From Arthrobacter sp. Y81 (GTDB lineage: Bacteria > Actinomycetota > Actinomycetes > Actinomycetales > Micrococcaceae): 64,000 nucleotides of DNA. The notes under the pieces are model-generated. The model did not search any database, was not told the origin of the DNA, and worked only from the letters and a program-made list of their open reading frames with translations. Both the position numbers and the translations under genes were made by a program. This document shows positions 18,522 through 30,309 of the stretch, in pieces (within the stretch, counting starts at the first letter, position 1; each line of letters starts with the position of its first letter). Location of the stretch: contig NZ_PJIL01000010.1 in the NCBI RefSeq assembly GCF_002929335.1, positions 62,001-126,000 on the forward strand, read 5' to 3'.

Positions 18522-19727
18522 GTGTACCTAGAAAAGCTTTCGCTGACCGATTTTCGCAGCTATGCCCAGGTGGACCTCACTCTCGAGCCCGGGGTGACGG
18601 TGCTCGTGGGGTACAACGGCATCGGCAAAACCAACCTCATGGAGGCAATCGGTTACCTGGCCACCCTGAGCTCGCACCGGGTCAGTTCGGACGCTCCGCT
18701 GTTGCGCTTCGGAACTGAGCGCGCCATGATCCGGGCCAAGCTGGTCCGGGGTGAGCAGGCCACCGTGCTGGAGCTGGAAATCAATGCAAGCCGCGCCAAC
18801 CGGGGGCGCATCAACCGCAGCAACCCCGTGCGTGCCCGTGACATCCTCGGCATCTGCCAGACAGTGCTGTTTGCGCCCGAAGACCTGGCTTTGGTCAAGG
18901 GTGATCCTTCGAACCGCCGGCGTTTCCTCGACGAGCTGCTGGTCAGCCTCATGCCCCGCCATTCCGCCACGCGAAGCGACTACGACCGCGTCCTCAAACA
19001 ACGCAACGCCCTTCTGAAATCAGGCCGTGCCGGCAAATTTACCGCCGGCCACGAGGCAACCCTGGATGTGTGGGACCAACACATGGCACGGGCCGGCGCC
19101 GAAGTGCTGCACGCCCGGCTGGAACTGGTGGAACGGCTCAGGCCCCATCTGAACAAGGCTTATGCGCAGTTGACCGACGGTTCCAAAGAGGCGGACGCCA
19201 TTTACCGGTCCACGCTCCAGGACCTGCTGGACGACGACGGCGCCGGTGCGGCTTTCGCTGCCGAACCGTCCGCCGTCGGGCGCGTTGAGGACCTGCGGGT
19301 ACTCTCCGTCGATGAGCTGACCGAACGCTATGTGCAGGCGTTTGCGGCGTCCCGCCGCAAGGAACTGGAGCGGGGCATTTCGCTCGTGGGGCCGCACCGT
19401 GACGATGTGGAACTCATCCTCGGCGAGGCACCGGCAAAGGGGTATGCATCGCACGGCGAAACGTGGTCCATGTGCCTTTCCCTGCGGCTGGCGTCCTACT
19501 ACGTGATGCTGGACGATGCCCGCACCGGCGGGTCCGCGCCGATCCTCATACTCGACGATGTGTTTGCCGAACTTGACGTCCAGCGGCGGCGTAAACTGGC
19601 GGCAATAGTATCCGGCGCCGAACAGGTGCTGGTGACTGCCGCCGTCGACGCCGATATTCCGGAGGAACTGACCGGGCGGCGGGTGAAGGTCATCCCGGGA
19701 GGAATCGATGAGTCGGAATCCCCATGA
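18522..19727 (+). CDS. recF: DNA replication and repair protein RecF
   Basis: SMC-like ATPase of 401 aa that helps load RecA at single-stranded gaps. Walker A GYNGIGKTN is near residues 30-38. The ABC-type signature SLRLASYYVML is near 318, and Walker B PILILDDVFAELD near 338. The N-terminus MYLEKLSLTDFRSY is characteristic. GTG start at 18522. The stop overlaps the next start by 4 bp (ATGA), so it is coupled to the DUF721 gene. Confidence 0.97.
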   Translation: MYLEKLSLTDFRSYAQVDLTLEPGVTVLVGYNGIGKTNLMEAIGYLATLSSHRVSSDAPLLRFGTERAMIRAKLVRGEQATVLELEINASRANRGRINRSNPVRARDILGICQTVLFAPEDLALVKGDPSNRRRFLDELLVSLMPRHSATRSDYDRVLKQRNALLKSGRAGKFTAGHEATLDVWDQHMARAGAEVLHARLELVERLRPHLNKAYAQLTDGSKEADAIYRSTLQDLLDDDGAGAAFAAEPSAVGRVEDLRVLSVDELTERYVQAFAASRRKELERGISLVGPHRDDVELILGEAPAKGYASHGETWSMCLSLRLASYYVMLDDARTGGSAPILILDDVFAELDVQRRRKLAAIVSGAEQVLVTAAVDADIPEELTGRRVKVIPGGIDESESP

Positions 19728-20278
19728 ATAAGGACACCGGAGGTCTGCAGCCCGGCCGAGATCCCGACGACATCGATGCTCCCCAGGCCGCCCTCAACCG
19801 GATGCGCGAAGCGGCGGCCGCCCGGGGTGAAATCCGCCGCAAGCACCCGCTGCCCGCAAACGGAGCCAAAAAGCCGGGGCGCAGCGCGGGTACCCGCGGC
19901 TTCACCCAGTTCCACGGCACCGGCCGCGATCCGCTGGGCCTGGGCAAGGTGGTGGGACGGTTGGTGGCAGAACGCGGCTGGACCTCCCCGGTAGCGGTCG
20001 GATCGGTCATGGCTGAATGGGGCACCCTGGTGGGTCCGGAGATCTCGGCGCACTGCACCCCCGAAAGCTTCACCGACACCACGCTCCACGTGCGGTGCGA
20101 TTCCACAGCGTGGGCCACTCAGCTCCGTCTCCTCAGCTTCAGTCTCCTGGAGAAGTTCCGTACGGAACTGGGTGAGGGCGTTGTCACCAAAATCCAAGTC
20201 CTGGGACCGGCGGCGCCCAGCTGGCGGAAGGGCGGACGGACAGTCAACGGCCGCGGCCCCCGCGACACGTACGGATAG
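19724..20278 (+). CDS. DUF721 (DciA-like) protein
   Basis: Protein of 184 aa from the family found between recF and gyrB in actinobacteria (Rv0004 position). The N-terminal 60 residues are basic and likely disordered. The DUF721 core (about 65-165) includes VAERGWTSPVAVGSVMAEWG and LHVRCDSTAWATQLRLLSF. DciA-like members recruit or load the replicative helicase; that role is known for relatives and only inferred here. The ATG overlaps the recF stop. Confidence 0.88.
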   Translation: MNKDTGGLQPGRDPDDIDAPQAALNRMREAAAARGEIRRKHPLPANGAKKPGRSAGTRGFTQFHGTGRDPLGLGKVVGRLVAERGWTSPVAVGSVMAEWGTLVGPEISAHCTPESFTDTTLHVRCDSTAWATQLRLLSFSLLEKFRTELGEGVVTKIQVLGPAAPSWRKGGRTVNGRGPRDTYG

Positions 20279-22782
<2,504 letters not shown>

Positions 22783-22843
22783 GAGCCCCCACGGCCTTAA
22801 ATATTCTCGATCCGACATATACCTGAAACGGAAAACATAGACT

Positions 22844-25552
22844 ATGAGTGACGAAACACCCGAGGTTCCGGCCGAATCCGCCGGTCCCGCCGAGCCCGTC
22901 CTGGAGGGCGACGTGCTGGTCGACCGCGTGGAGCAGGTGGACCTGCAGACGGAAATGCAGCGCTCCTACCTCGACTACGCCATGGCCGTCATTGTCGGCC
23001 GCGCGCTGCCTGACGTCCGTGACGGACTCAAGCCCGTCCACCGCCGGGTTCTCTACGCCATGTTCGACGGCGGATACCGCCCGGACCGCTCCTTCAACAA
23101 GTGTGCCCGCGTGGTGGGCGAGGTCATGGGCCAGTACCACCCGCACGGCGATACGGCCATCTACGACGCCCTGGTGCGCCTGATCCAGGACTGGACCATG
23201 CGCTACCCCCTGGCGCTGGGACAGGGAAACTTCGGTTCGCCGGGCAACGACGGTGCTGCAGCACCGCGTTATACCGAAACTAAGATGGCCCCGCTAGCCA
23301 TGGAAATGGTCCGGGACATCGACGAGGAAACCGTCGACTTCCAGGACAACTACGACGGCAAGAACCAGGAACCCACCATCCTGCCGGCGCGGTTCCCCAA
23401 CCTGTTGGTCAACGGCTCGTCTGGCATCGCCGTCGGCATGGCCACCAACATTCCGCCGCACAACCTCCGCGAGGTTGCCGACGGCGTGCAGTGGTACCTG
23501 GCCAATCCGACGGCCAGCCGCGAAGAGTTGCTGGAAGAACTGCTGCTCCGCATCAAGGGCCCTGACTTCCCGACCGGCGCCACGATCCTGGGCCACAAGG
23601 GCATCGAAGACGCGTACCGCACCGGCCGCGGCTCCATCACCATGCGTGCCGTGGTCAACGTTGAAGAGCTCCAGGGACGCACCTGCCTGGTGGTCACCGA
23701 ACTGCCCTACCAGGCCAACCCGGACAACCTGGCCATCAAGATCGCCGAACTCGTCAAGGACGGGAAGATCTCGGGCATAGCCGACCTCCGGGATGAGACC
23801 TCCGGCCGCACCGGCCAGCGCCTGGTCATCGTGCTCAAGCGCGACGCCGTGGCCAAGGTGGTGCTGAACAACCTCTACAAGCACACCCAGCTGCAGGACA
23901 ACTTCGCGGCAAACATGTTGGCAATCGTCGACGGCGTCCCGAGGACCCTCAGCCTGGATGCCTTCATCCGCCACTGGGTCACCCACCAGATGGACGTCAT
24001 CGCACGGCGGACCCGGTACCGCCTGCGCAAGGCCGAAGAGGAAGCACACATCCTGCGTGCCCTCCTCAAGGCTTTGGACGCACTGGACGAGGTTATTGCC
24101 CTCATCCGCGCGTCCAACACCACCGAAGCGGCCCGCGACGGCCTGATGCAGCTGCTGGACATCGATGAACTTCAGGCGCGCGCCATCCTGGACATGCAGC
24201 TTCGCCGGCTTGCCGCCCTGGAACGCCAGAAGATCCAGGACCGCCATGCCGAGCTGGAAGCCCTGATCGCCGAGTACAACTCGATCCTGGCCTCGGAAGA
24301 GCGCCAGCGCGAGATCATCAGCACCGAACTTGCCGAAATCGTCGCCAAGCACGGGGATGACCGCCGCACGAAGATCCTGATGGGCTTCGACGGTGACATG
24401 TCCATGGAAGACCTCATTCCTGAAGAGGAAATGGTGGTCACCATCACGCGCGGCGGCTACGTCAAGCGCACGCGCAGTGACAACTACCGCTCACAGCAAC
24501 GCGGCGGCAAGGGCATCAAGGGCGCCCAGCTGCGCGGGGACGACGTCGTGGAACATTTCTTCGTCACCACAACTCACCATTGGCTGCTGTTCTTCACCAA
24601 CCTGGGACGCGTCTACCGTGCCAAGGCTTACGAACTCGTGGAAGCGGGGCGTGACGCCAAGGGCCAGCACGTTGCCAACCTGCTGGCTTTCCAGCCGGAC
24701 GAGCACATCGCCCAGGTGCTGGACCTCCGCGACTACCAGCACGCCCCGTACCTGGTGCTAGCCACCAAGCGCGGCCTTGTCAAGAAGACCCGCTTGGAGG
24801 ACTACGACACCAACCGCTCCGCGGGTGTCATCGCGATCAACCTGCGCGACGGCGACGAACTCGTCTCGGCACAGCTTGTCTCGGAAACCGATGACCTCAT
24901 GCTGGTTTCCCGCATGGGCCAGTCCATCCGCTTCACGGCTACGGACGATGCACTGCGCCCCATGGGCCGTGCGACCTCCGGCGTGACCGGCATGAAGTTC
25001 CGCGAGGACGATGAACTGCTGGCGGCAGATGTCGTCAAGGACGGCTCGTTCGTTTTCATCGTCACCGAAGGCGGCTACGCCAAGCGCACTGCGGTGGAGG
25101 AATACCGCCTCCAGGGCCGCGGCGGCCTCGGAATCAAGGTCGGCAAGTACCAGGAAGAGCGGGGCCACCTCGTAGGCGCCCTGATTGTCCAGGAAGAGGA
25201 CGAAGTCCTGGTGGTCATGGAAGGCGGCAAGGTGGTCCGGTCCTCGGTGGCCGGCGTGCCTGCCAAGGGCCGCGACACCATGGGCGTCATCTTCGCCAAG
25301 CCGGACAAGAACGACCGCATCATCGAGGTTGCGCGCAACAGCGAACGCGGTCTGGAAGGCGAGGAGGCTGAAGCCACCGACCCGGAAAACCCGTCCGAAA
25401 GCCCGGCTGCGGCCGGGAATGACGTAACGTTGGCTGAAGGTGCCGGATCACATGACGGGTCCGCAGAGGAAGATTCAGCACCGGCCGCGGAGTCCGAAGA
25501 GTCATCGGACGACGCTGAGCTGGACGAAGAAAATACCGGAGGTAACGAGTGA
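22844..25552 (+). CDS. gyrA: DNA gyrase subunit A
   Basis: DNA-cleaving subunit of gyrase, 902 aa. The active-site tyrosine is Y143 in [13 protein letters not shown]. The quinolone-resistance region around [15 protein letters not shown] is wild-type-like. The C-terminal DNA-wrapping domain contains the GyrA box QRGGKGIKG near residue 552 and further blades. From about residue 838 it continues as an unusually acidic Glu/Asp/Ser-rich tail of some 65 residues. Its stop overlaps the next gene's GTG by 4 bp. Confidence 0.97.
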   Translation: MSDETPEVPAESAGPAEPVLEGDVLVDRVEQVDLQTEMQRSYLDYAMAVIVGRALPDVRDGLKPVHRRVLYAMFDGGYRPDRSFNKCARVVGEVMGQYHPHGDTAIYDALVRLIQDWTMRYPLALGQGNFGSPGNDGAAAPRYTETKMAPLAMEMVRDIDEETVDFQDNYDGKNQEPTILPARFPNLLVNGSSGIAVGMATNIPPHNLREVADGVQWYLANPTASREELLEELLLRIKGPDFPTGATILGHKGIEDAYRTGRGSITMRAVVNVEELQGRTCLVVTELPYQANPDNLAIKIAELVKDGKISGIADLRDETSGRTGQRLVIVLKRDAVAKVVLNNLYKHTQLQDNFAANMLAIVDGVPRTLSLDAFIRHWVTHQMDVIARRTRYRLRKAEEEAHILRALLKALDALDEVIALIRASNTTEAARDGLMQLLDIDELQARAILDMQLRRLAALERQKIQDRHAELEALIAEYNSILASEERQREIISTELAEIVAKHGDDRRTKILMGFDGDMSMEDLIPEEEMVVTITRGGYVKRTRSDNYRSQQRGGKGIKGAQLRGDDVVEHFFVTTTHHWLLFFTNLGRVYRAKAYELVEAGRDAKGQHVANLLAFQPDEHIAQVLDLRDYQHAPYLVLATKRGLVKKTRLEDYDTNRSAGVIAINLRDGDELVSAQLVSETDDLMLVSRMGQSIRFTATDDALRPMGRATSGVTGMKFREDDELLAADVVKDGSFVFIVTEGGYAKRTAVEEYRLQGRGGLGIKVGKYQEERGHLVGALIVQEEDEVLVVMEGGKVVRSSVAGVPAKGRDTMGVIFAKPDKNDRIIEVARNSERGLEGEEAEATDPENPSESPAAAGNDVTLAEGAGSHDGSAEEDSAPAAESEESSDDAELDEENTGGNE

Positions 25553-26196
25553 GCAATTCCGACTCATATCCCAAGCCGAACAGCAACACTCCCGGCGGGA
25601 TCAGGCAGCCGGCGTCCGCTCCGCGCGTGAACGCCCCCGTACGTCCCCAGCAGCGGCCTTCTACGCCGGGCGCTCCGGCGCAGCGTCCTGTGGTCCCCGG
25701 GCAGCGCCCGGCCCAGGGGCAGCGCCCTGCGCAGCCGCCCCAGGGGACGCGCCCCGGCGTTCCCGGCCAGCGTCCGGGCCAGGGCAGCGCCCAGGGCGCT
25801 CCTGGGCTGGTCAAGCCGGCTCCGAAGGCGAAGGTCCGCCGTGCCCGGCTCCTCGTCAGCAAGGTGGACCCCTGGTCCGTGCTGAAGATGGCCTTCCTGC
25901 TGTCCGTTGCCCTGGGCATAGTCACGGTTGTTGCGGCGATCGTCCTGTGGACCGTCCTGGACCTGACCGGCATCTTCGATCAGGTGGACAGCCTGCTCGG
26001 AACACTTGCCGGTTCAGAAGGCGGCGGGTTCGAACTGAAGAAGGTGGCTTCCCTCGGCCAGGTCGCTTCCTTTGCGGTCATTATCGCAGTGGTGAACGTT
26101 GTGCTGCTGACAGCCCTGTCGATGCTTTCGGCCGTGCTGTACAACATTTCCGCCACCCTCGTCGGTGGCATCGGCGTGACCCTGACGGACGACTAG
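25549..26196 (+). CDS. DUF3566 membrane protein
   Basis: Protein of 215 aa. The first 85 residues are Pro/Gln/Arg-rich (repeats of [11 protein letters not shown] type) and probably disordered. Then come two transmembrane segments (about 108-130 and 170-195) in a DUF3566 domain ([20 protein letters not shown]). The family is found directly after gyrA in actinobacteria; function unknown. The GTG start overlaps the gyrA stop, so both are on one message. The low-complexity head is a plausible interaction segment; that is inference. Confidence 0.9.
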   Translation: MSNSDSYPKPNSNTPGGIRQPASAPRVNAPVRPQQRPSTPGAPAQRPVVPGQRPAQGQRPAQPPQGTRPGVPGQRPGQGSAQGAPGLVKPAPKAKVRRARLLVSKVDPWSVLKMAFLLSVALGIVTVVAAIVLWTVLDLTGIFDQVDSLLGTLAGSEGGGFELKKVASLGQVASFAVIIAVVNVVLLTALSMLSAVLYNISATLVGGIGVTLTDD

Positions 26197-26239
26197 TCCG
26201 TGGATTTTCGCCGGAATTCCACCGGCGAAATGCCTCGAT

Positions 26240-26269
26240 TTGAGATCGGGCCGGGATGTGCTGTAAAGT
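26240..26269 (+). promoter_or_regulatory. Promoter of tRNA-Ile
   Basis: TTGAGA (26240-26245), an 18-bp spacer and TAAAGT (26264-26269) make a sigma-A-like promoter. Transcription would start about 20 bp before the tRNA. Confidence 0.55.
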
Positions 26270-26294
26270 CGTGTCTCGGCCCGATGAGGCATCG

Positions 26295-26368
26295 GGGCGT
26301 ATAGCTCAGGCGGTTAGAGCGCTTCGCTGATAACGAAGAGGTCCCAGGTTCAAGTCCTGGTACGCCCA
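26295..26368 (+). tRNA. ileT: tRNA-Ile (GAT anticodon)
   Basis: 74-nt cloverleaf. The acceptor arm GGGCGTA pairs with TACGCCC. The D arm is AGCTCAGGCGGTTAGAGC, the anticodon arm CTTCGCTGATAACGAAG with GAT, and the T arm CCAGGTTCAAGTCCTGG. CCA is not encoded. Confidence 0.97.
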
Positions 26369-26427
26369 CGGAACCTGCACAGGTTTTGGAAATGGTTCGG
26401 GTAACACCGAGCCGGAACGGGGTGCAT

Positions 26428-26544
26428 GTGAAGAAGTTGCTGGTTGTTGCAGTGGCTATCGCAGGCGCCTTGCTTTTCAAGAAGGTGCAGGAATCCGAAG
26501 CCCGGAAAACGGTCTGGAGCGATTCGACTGACAAGGTCGAATAG
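26428..26544 (+). CDS. DLW-39 family mini-protein
   Basis: A 38-aa protein starting with GTG: MKKLLVVAVAIAGALLFKK, then a charged tail with ARKTVWSDSTDKVE. It has one hydrophobic N-terminal helix (residues 3-17) and a polar tail. DLW-39 proteins of actinobacteria are about 39 aa and are coded just after gyrA and near these tRNAs, which matches exactly. Function unknown; a membrane-anchored peptide is likely. This gene is easily missed because of its size and GTG start. Confidence 0.82.
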   Translation: MKKLLVVAVAIAGALLFKKVQESEARKTVWSDSTDKVE

Positions 26545-26616
26545 TCCGGATTCCCGGTCCGGACGCTGGTAAGCAGCGTTCCGGAACTAGGGTACGATTG
26601 ATGGGTTGCTTCTTAT

Positions 26617-26692
26617 GGGGGCATGGCGCAATTGGTAGCGCACCTGCTTTGCAAGCAGGGGGTTCGGGGTTCGAGTCCCCGTGCCTCCACCA
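26617..26692 (+). tRNA. alaT: tRNA-Ala (TGC anticodon)
   Basis: 76 nt including an encoded CCA. The acceptor GGGGGCA pairs with TGCCTCC. The D arm is GGCGCAATTGGTAGCGC, the anticodon arm CCTGCTTTGCAAGCAGG with TGC, and the T arm GGGGTTCGAGTCCCC. Ile and Ala tRNAs after gyrA are typical of actinobacteria. Confidence 0.97.
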
Positions 26693-26697
26693 TAAGG

Positions 26698-26740
26698 AAG
26701 GCCCCGGAATGCGGAAACGCAATCCGGGGCCTTTTGTTTT
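26698..26740 (+). terminator. Terminator after tRNA-Ala
   Basis: Stem AAGGCCCCGGA / TCCGGGGCCTT with a second inner GCG/CGC pair around GAAA, followed by TTTTGTTTT. The A-rich left side lets it also work for the leftward cupin gene ending at 26745. Confidence 0.85.
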
Positions 26741-26744
26741 GCCC

Positions 26745-27113
26745 TCAAACCTTGCGCTTGGCGTAGTCGTCCATGCCCTGCCAGTCGATGACGATGTAGG
26801 GCTCGTCTCCCACCACCCAGGCGTCGTGCCCGGGCGGAATGATGCCGAAGTCGCCGGGGCCGTACTCCATCTCTTCGCCGTCGTCCATGACCACCTTCAG
26901 CCGACCCGAAATCGAGTACCCCATATGGCTCGCCATACAGCTTTCCGTTTTCGCGATTGGTTTGACGTGTTTGGACCACTGCCAGCCTGGCAGGAAGGTG
27001 GCGCGTCCCACTGCGCCAGCGTTAATGTTGACCAGTTCCAGCTGACCCGTTCCGTCTTCGAAGGGGCGGGTTTCCTCCGGTTTGTCCAGGCTCATGCGGA
27101 TCAGTGACGACAT
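26745..27113 (-). CDS. Cupin domain protein
   Basis: Single-domain cupin of 122 aa. The conserved barrel appears as GYSISGRLKVVMDDGEEMEY followed by GPGDFGIIPPGHDAWVVGDE, matching cupin motifs 1 and 2 (motif 2 has the His). The substrate is unknown; such proteins may bind metal or act as a sensor or isomerase. The open frame extends much further upstream, but the ATG at 27113 is chosen because AAGGAGA lies 6 bases before it and the cupin fold starts there. It faces an EamA transporter whose GTG is about 120 bp away. Confidence 0.8.
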   Translation of the reverse strand: MSSLIRMSLDKPEETRPFEDGTGQLELVNINAGAVGRATFLPGWQWSKHVKPIAKTESCMASHMGYSISGRLKVVMDDGEEMEYGPGDFGIIPPGHDAWVVGDEPYIVIDWQGMDDYAKRKV

Positions 27114-27234
27114 GATGGTCTCCTTCTTGAATGACAGTGAGACCGGGGTATAAGACTGGCACTGCGGTATTCCACCGTCAAGGACACGATGGCAGCGGAA
27201 CCGGGCCTTCAGGGGCAGCACTACTGTTGGAACG

Positions 27235-28149
27235 GTGAACTTCTTCCTCGCCGCTTTGGGCGTGCTGGGAGTGGCCTCCTCCGGGCCCCTCATCGCCGCC
27301 ACGCTGGGTGCCACCACTGTCAGCGCCCTGGCCATCGCCTTCTGGCGCAACGCCATCGGAGCCGCGGTCATGGCCGCACCGGTCCTGGTGACGAATCCCC
27401 GGCAGTTCGGCAAGGTGACACCCCGCGAGTTCCGCTGGTCCGTCCTCGCCGCCGTCGCCCTAGCACTGCACTTCGCCTGCTTCATCACCTCCCTCCAGCT
27501 CACGTCCGTGGCAGCGGCGACGGCGTTGGTCTGCCTCCAGTCCGGCTGGATCGCGGTCTTCCAGCTCTTCCGGGGAGTGCGCCACCCCTGGCAGGTACTG
27601 GTGGGCTTGGGGATGGCGTTCGGCGGCGTTGTGGCGATCACGGGCTTCGACATGGGCACGTCACCGGAAGCCTTGCTGGGCGACCTGCTGGCGGTAGCAG
27701 GAGGCGCCCTGGCCGGCCTCTACACGCTGGCAGGCGGCAAGGCGCGCGAAACCATGGGCACCGGCACCTACACGACGCTCTGCTACGGAATGTGCGCTGC
27801 CGTGGTGGCGCTGCTGGCACTGTTCTCCAAGCAGCCGCTGGTGGGTTTCGACGCCGCGGGCTGGCTGGGGATCCTTGCCATCACCGTGTGCGCCCAGCTG
27901 GTGGGGCACACAGCCTTCAACCATCTGTTGGCGACCATGAGTCCGCTGCTGGTATCCATGATCATCCTGCTGGAGATTCCCGGCGCCGCGCTGCTGGCGG
28001 CCGTGTTCCTGGGTGAGACTCTCCCGGGCGGCACCTACGCCGGTCTGGCGCTGATTATGGTGGGGCTCGCCGTCGTCGTAGCCGGACAGCGGCGCAGAAG
28101 GCCCTTACGCGCCGGCACAACCCGCCTGGCGGAGCTGGGAACGGACTGA
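27235..28149 (+). CDS. EamA/DMT-superfamily transporter
   Basis: Inner-membrane protein of 304 aa with about ten hydrophobic helices and two EamA repeats (residues 5-130 and 155-290). The typical motifs are ALAIAFWRNAIGAAVMA in the first half and LLEIPGAALLAAVFLGETLP in the second. The DMT family exports or imports small metabolites; the substrate cannot be told from sequence. GTG start at 27235. Divergent from the cupin gene. Confidence 0.87.
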   Translation: MNFFLAALGVLGVASSGPLIAATLGATTVSALAIAFWRNAIGAAVMAAPVLVTNPRQFGKVTPREFRWSVLAAVALALHFACFITSLQLTSVAAATALVCLQSGWIAVFQLFRGVRHPWQVLVGLGMAFGGVVAITGFDMGTSPEALLGDLLAVAGGALAGLYTLAGGKARETMGTGTYTTLCYGMCAAVVALLALFSKQPLVGFDAAGWLGILAITVCAQLVGHTAFNHLLATMSPLLVSMIILLEIPGAALLAAVFLGETLPGGTYAGLALIMVGLAVVVAGQRRRRPLRAGTTRLAELGTD

Positions 28150-28199
28150 CGCCAGGGAGGCTACAGAAAGCCAGCCCCCGCTGAAGGCGCGGCTGAAGA

Positions 28200-29081
28200 C
28201 TACTGTCCGCCGCGGCGCGCAGGCTGGGTGGAGTTCACCGTGTGGATGGCGCGCAGGAGCTTGGCCGGGAAATAGACGGAGAAGAACACCACCATGGGCG
28301 CTTTGAGGGCCATCTTCTTGACGTTGTGGGCCTTATACGTCCGGTCGAACCGGGTCACGTAGTACCGATAGTCGCGGGGGGAATCCTCGAGCCGGCGGGC
28401 GGACATTCCGGATACCATCTGGGGCCAATACTGGACCCTGAGGTCGTGGTCGGCCAGATGCAGGGAGAGGTCGATGTCCTCGTGCATCTCGTCTTTTTCG
28501 TCCCGGCAGGTCTCGTCCCGGATGGTTTCCCAGGCGGAGCGGCGGAGTGCCATGTTGGAGCCGAAGAGGAAGTGGTACTGGTGCTTGGCCAGCTTGAGCA
28601 TCAGCTGCCGCATTTTGTCGTCTGCTTTGAGCCCGAAGCGGCGCATCGGCATGTCGTAATAGACCACGGGGCCGGTGGCAGCCTGGACGGAGGGGTCAAG
28701 GAAGGCTTTCTGGACCTGTTCCACCCAGTCCGGTTCCACCACGGAGTCCGCGTCGATCCGGCCCAGCACCTCGCCTGTGGCGTGGTTGAGGCCGAAGTTA
28801 CGGGTCGGGATGAGGCCCTGGTCCCGGTCCTGGCTCAGCAGGATGATGGGACTCTCGGGGTATTCCAGCTGCATTTGGCGCACGATCTCAGCCGTGCGGT
28901 CCTTGGACATGTTGTCCACCACGATGATCTCCGCGGCAGGCACCGACTGGTAAACAGCCGCGATGAGGCACTGCCTGATGACGCTTTCTTCGTTATATGC
29001 CGGTATGACGATGGATACGCCCGGCAGTAGCGCAGCGTCGTGCGAGGCATCCTCGGCGGATCTATCGGGTGACATCACCAC
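28200..29081 (-). CDS. Family 2 glycosyltransferase
   Basis: GT-A fold glycosyltransferase of 293 aa. The nucleotide-binding start VSIVIPAYNEESVIRQCL is at residues 23-40 and the VVDNMSKDRTAEIV element follows. The metal-binding DxD-like GRIDADSVV is near residue 115. A later ED-type acid pair in MHEDIDLSLHLAD may be the catalytic region. The C-terminal part has a short hydrophobic stretch (APMVVFFSVYFPAKLL), suggesting membrane association. The acceptor is unknown; cell-envelope or glycolipid sugar transfer is likely. Confidence 0.85.
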   Translation of the reverse strand: MVMSPDRSAEDASHDAALLPGVSIVIPAYNEESVIRQCLIAAVYQSVPAAEIIVVDNMSKDRTAEIVRQMQLEYPESPIILLSQDRDQGLIPTRNFGLNHATGEVLGRIDADSVVEPDWVEQVQKAFLDPSVQAATGPVVYYDMPMRRFGLKADDKMRQLMLKLAKHQYHFLFGSNMALRRSAWETIRDETCRDEKDEMHEDIDLSLHLADHDLRVQYWPQMVSGMSARRLEDSPRDYRYYVTRFDRTYKAHNVKKMALKAPMVVFFSVYFPAKLLRAIHTVNSTQPARRGGQ

Positions 29082-29139
29082 AAATTTAGCACCCTTGCGT
29101 GTCCCAGCCCGGGATGCCGGGTGAAGGTCGGGGAAACAA

Positions 29140-29170
29140 CAGAGGGACCCCGCAGTGCGGGGTCCCTCTG
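29140..29170 (-). terminator. Bidirectional-looking hairpin terminator
   Basis: Perfect 14-bp stem with arms CAGAGGGACCCCGC / GCGGGGTCCCTCTG around a 3-base loop, downstream of the gene ending at 29199. Leftward it is followed by TTGTTTCCCC. Confidence 0.7.
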
Positions 29171-29198
29171 ATGTGGTGCCGTACGACGACGGCCAGGC

Positions 29199-30155
29199 TT
29201 ACTTCTCGGTTGCCTTGGCGGCACCGTTGTTCATGCTGGAAGCGATGTTCTTGACGGCAGTCTTGGCGTCCGTGGCAACCTTGGCTGCCTCGTTCTTGGC
29301 GTCCTCAACTGCATCCGCGGCCTTCTCAGCGGCGTCGCCGGAAGCGTCAGCAACAGCGTCCGCCGCGTCGACGGCCTTCTCGCCGGCGGTGGCCGGGGTG
29401 CCAGCGTCCTCGACGGATGTCGCAGTGACGTCATTGACGGTTGTGGCGGGAACGGGCGCAGGCGCTACAGGGGCCGGCGTCTTCCACGGATCCTCCACCG
29501 GCTTGGAGGCCTTCCAGGCGGCCACACCGGCTGCAACTGCCGCGGCGATCACGCCGAAGATCAGCAGTCCGCGGTGCTTGGGCTTCTGCGGCTTGGCCAC
29601 TTCCCCGGTGACAACGCGGGTGGCTTCGGCTGCTGCGGCCTTCAGCTGCTGGCCCGCGACCTGCGCCTGGTCCTGGATGGAATGCACCACGCCTGAGTCG
29701 GCAAGCCTCTGGGCGACGGCATCCACATGGGCCGGTGCGCTTTCGAGCGTGCGGTGCACTGCCTCCGAAGCCTGGCCGATCTGGTCCGAAAGCCTGGGAA
29801 GGTACTCCACCACGACGCGGTCACGGGCCTGGGAGATCACCGGGGTGGCCTTGTCCAGTGCCTCGTGGAGGCGCGGGGTGGCGTTATCCACAACGTCATG
29901 GATCTTGGGCGCGAGGTGGGCCAGTCCGTCCTGGATACGCGGCGTCACGGTGGCAACGCCGTCGGCCAGGTTGTGGGCTGCCGATTTGAGCCCTTCCTGA
30001 ATCTTCGGGGAAGCGGTGTCGATGCCGTGCTGCAGGCGGGGAACCGCCCAGTCCACGGCTGCTTCAACGCGGGGGGCTGCCCAATCCTTGGCGTTCTCTA
30101 CCGCGCTGCTGACTGACTGCTCCAGGTCACGGGCAATACGATCCGATTTCTTCAC
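29199..30155 (-). CDS. Membrane-anchored protein with tandem 11-residue amphipathic repeats
   Basis: No named family recognised. The 318-aa protein has three parts. Residues 26-113 form eight tandem 11-residue units, several with Pro-Arg/Lys near the start (AVPRLQHGIDT, ASPKIQEGLKS, VTPRIQDGLAH, LAPKIHDVVDN, ATPRLHEALDK). A transmembrane helix lies around 200-216 (GLLIFGVIAAAVAAGVAAW). The tail is rich in Ala, Asp, Lys and Glu (about 255-318) and looks like LEA or apolipoprotein helices. The likely topology is one membrane pass with long amphipathic helices. ATG at 30155 follows GGGAGG. A role in membrane or envelope stability is a guess from the repeat type. Confidence 0.75.
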   Translation of the reverse strand: MKKSDRIARDLEQSVSSAVENAKDWAAPRVEAAVDWAVPRLQHGIDTASPKIQEGLKSAAHNLADGVATVTPRIQDGLAHLAPKIHDVVDNATPRLHEALDKATPVISQARDRVVVEYLPRLSDQIGQASEAVHRTLESAPAHVDAVAQRLADSGVVHSIQDQAQVAGQQLKAAAAEATRVVTGEVAKPQKPKHRGLLIFGVIAAAVAAGVAAWKASKPVEDPWKTPAPVAPAPVPATTVNDVTATSVEDAGTPATAGEKAVDAADAVADASGDAAEKAADAVEDAKNEAAKVATDAKTAVKNIASSMNNGAAKATEK

Positions 30156-30309
30156 AACTACCTCCCGATTAATGTGACGGTTCTTTCGTTAGCCTACGTG
30201 GATTGGATGGCACCGGCTATTCTTCATAAGCATTTTGGCCGGATTTCACCTAGCGCGGAACTGCCCGGCAGGCCTCCTGCGCCATAGCCCGACATGGAAC
30301 AATGGGCCT

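Noticed and set aside
23294..24352. 352-aa minus-strand frame
   Set aside because: Antisense shadow of gyrA.
27114..27659. N-terminal extension of the cupin frame (to 304 aa)
   Set aside because: A strong ribosome site marks ATG 27113; the extension lies antisense to the EamA gene.
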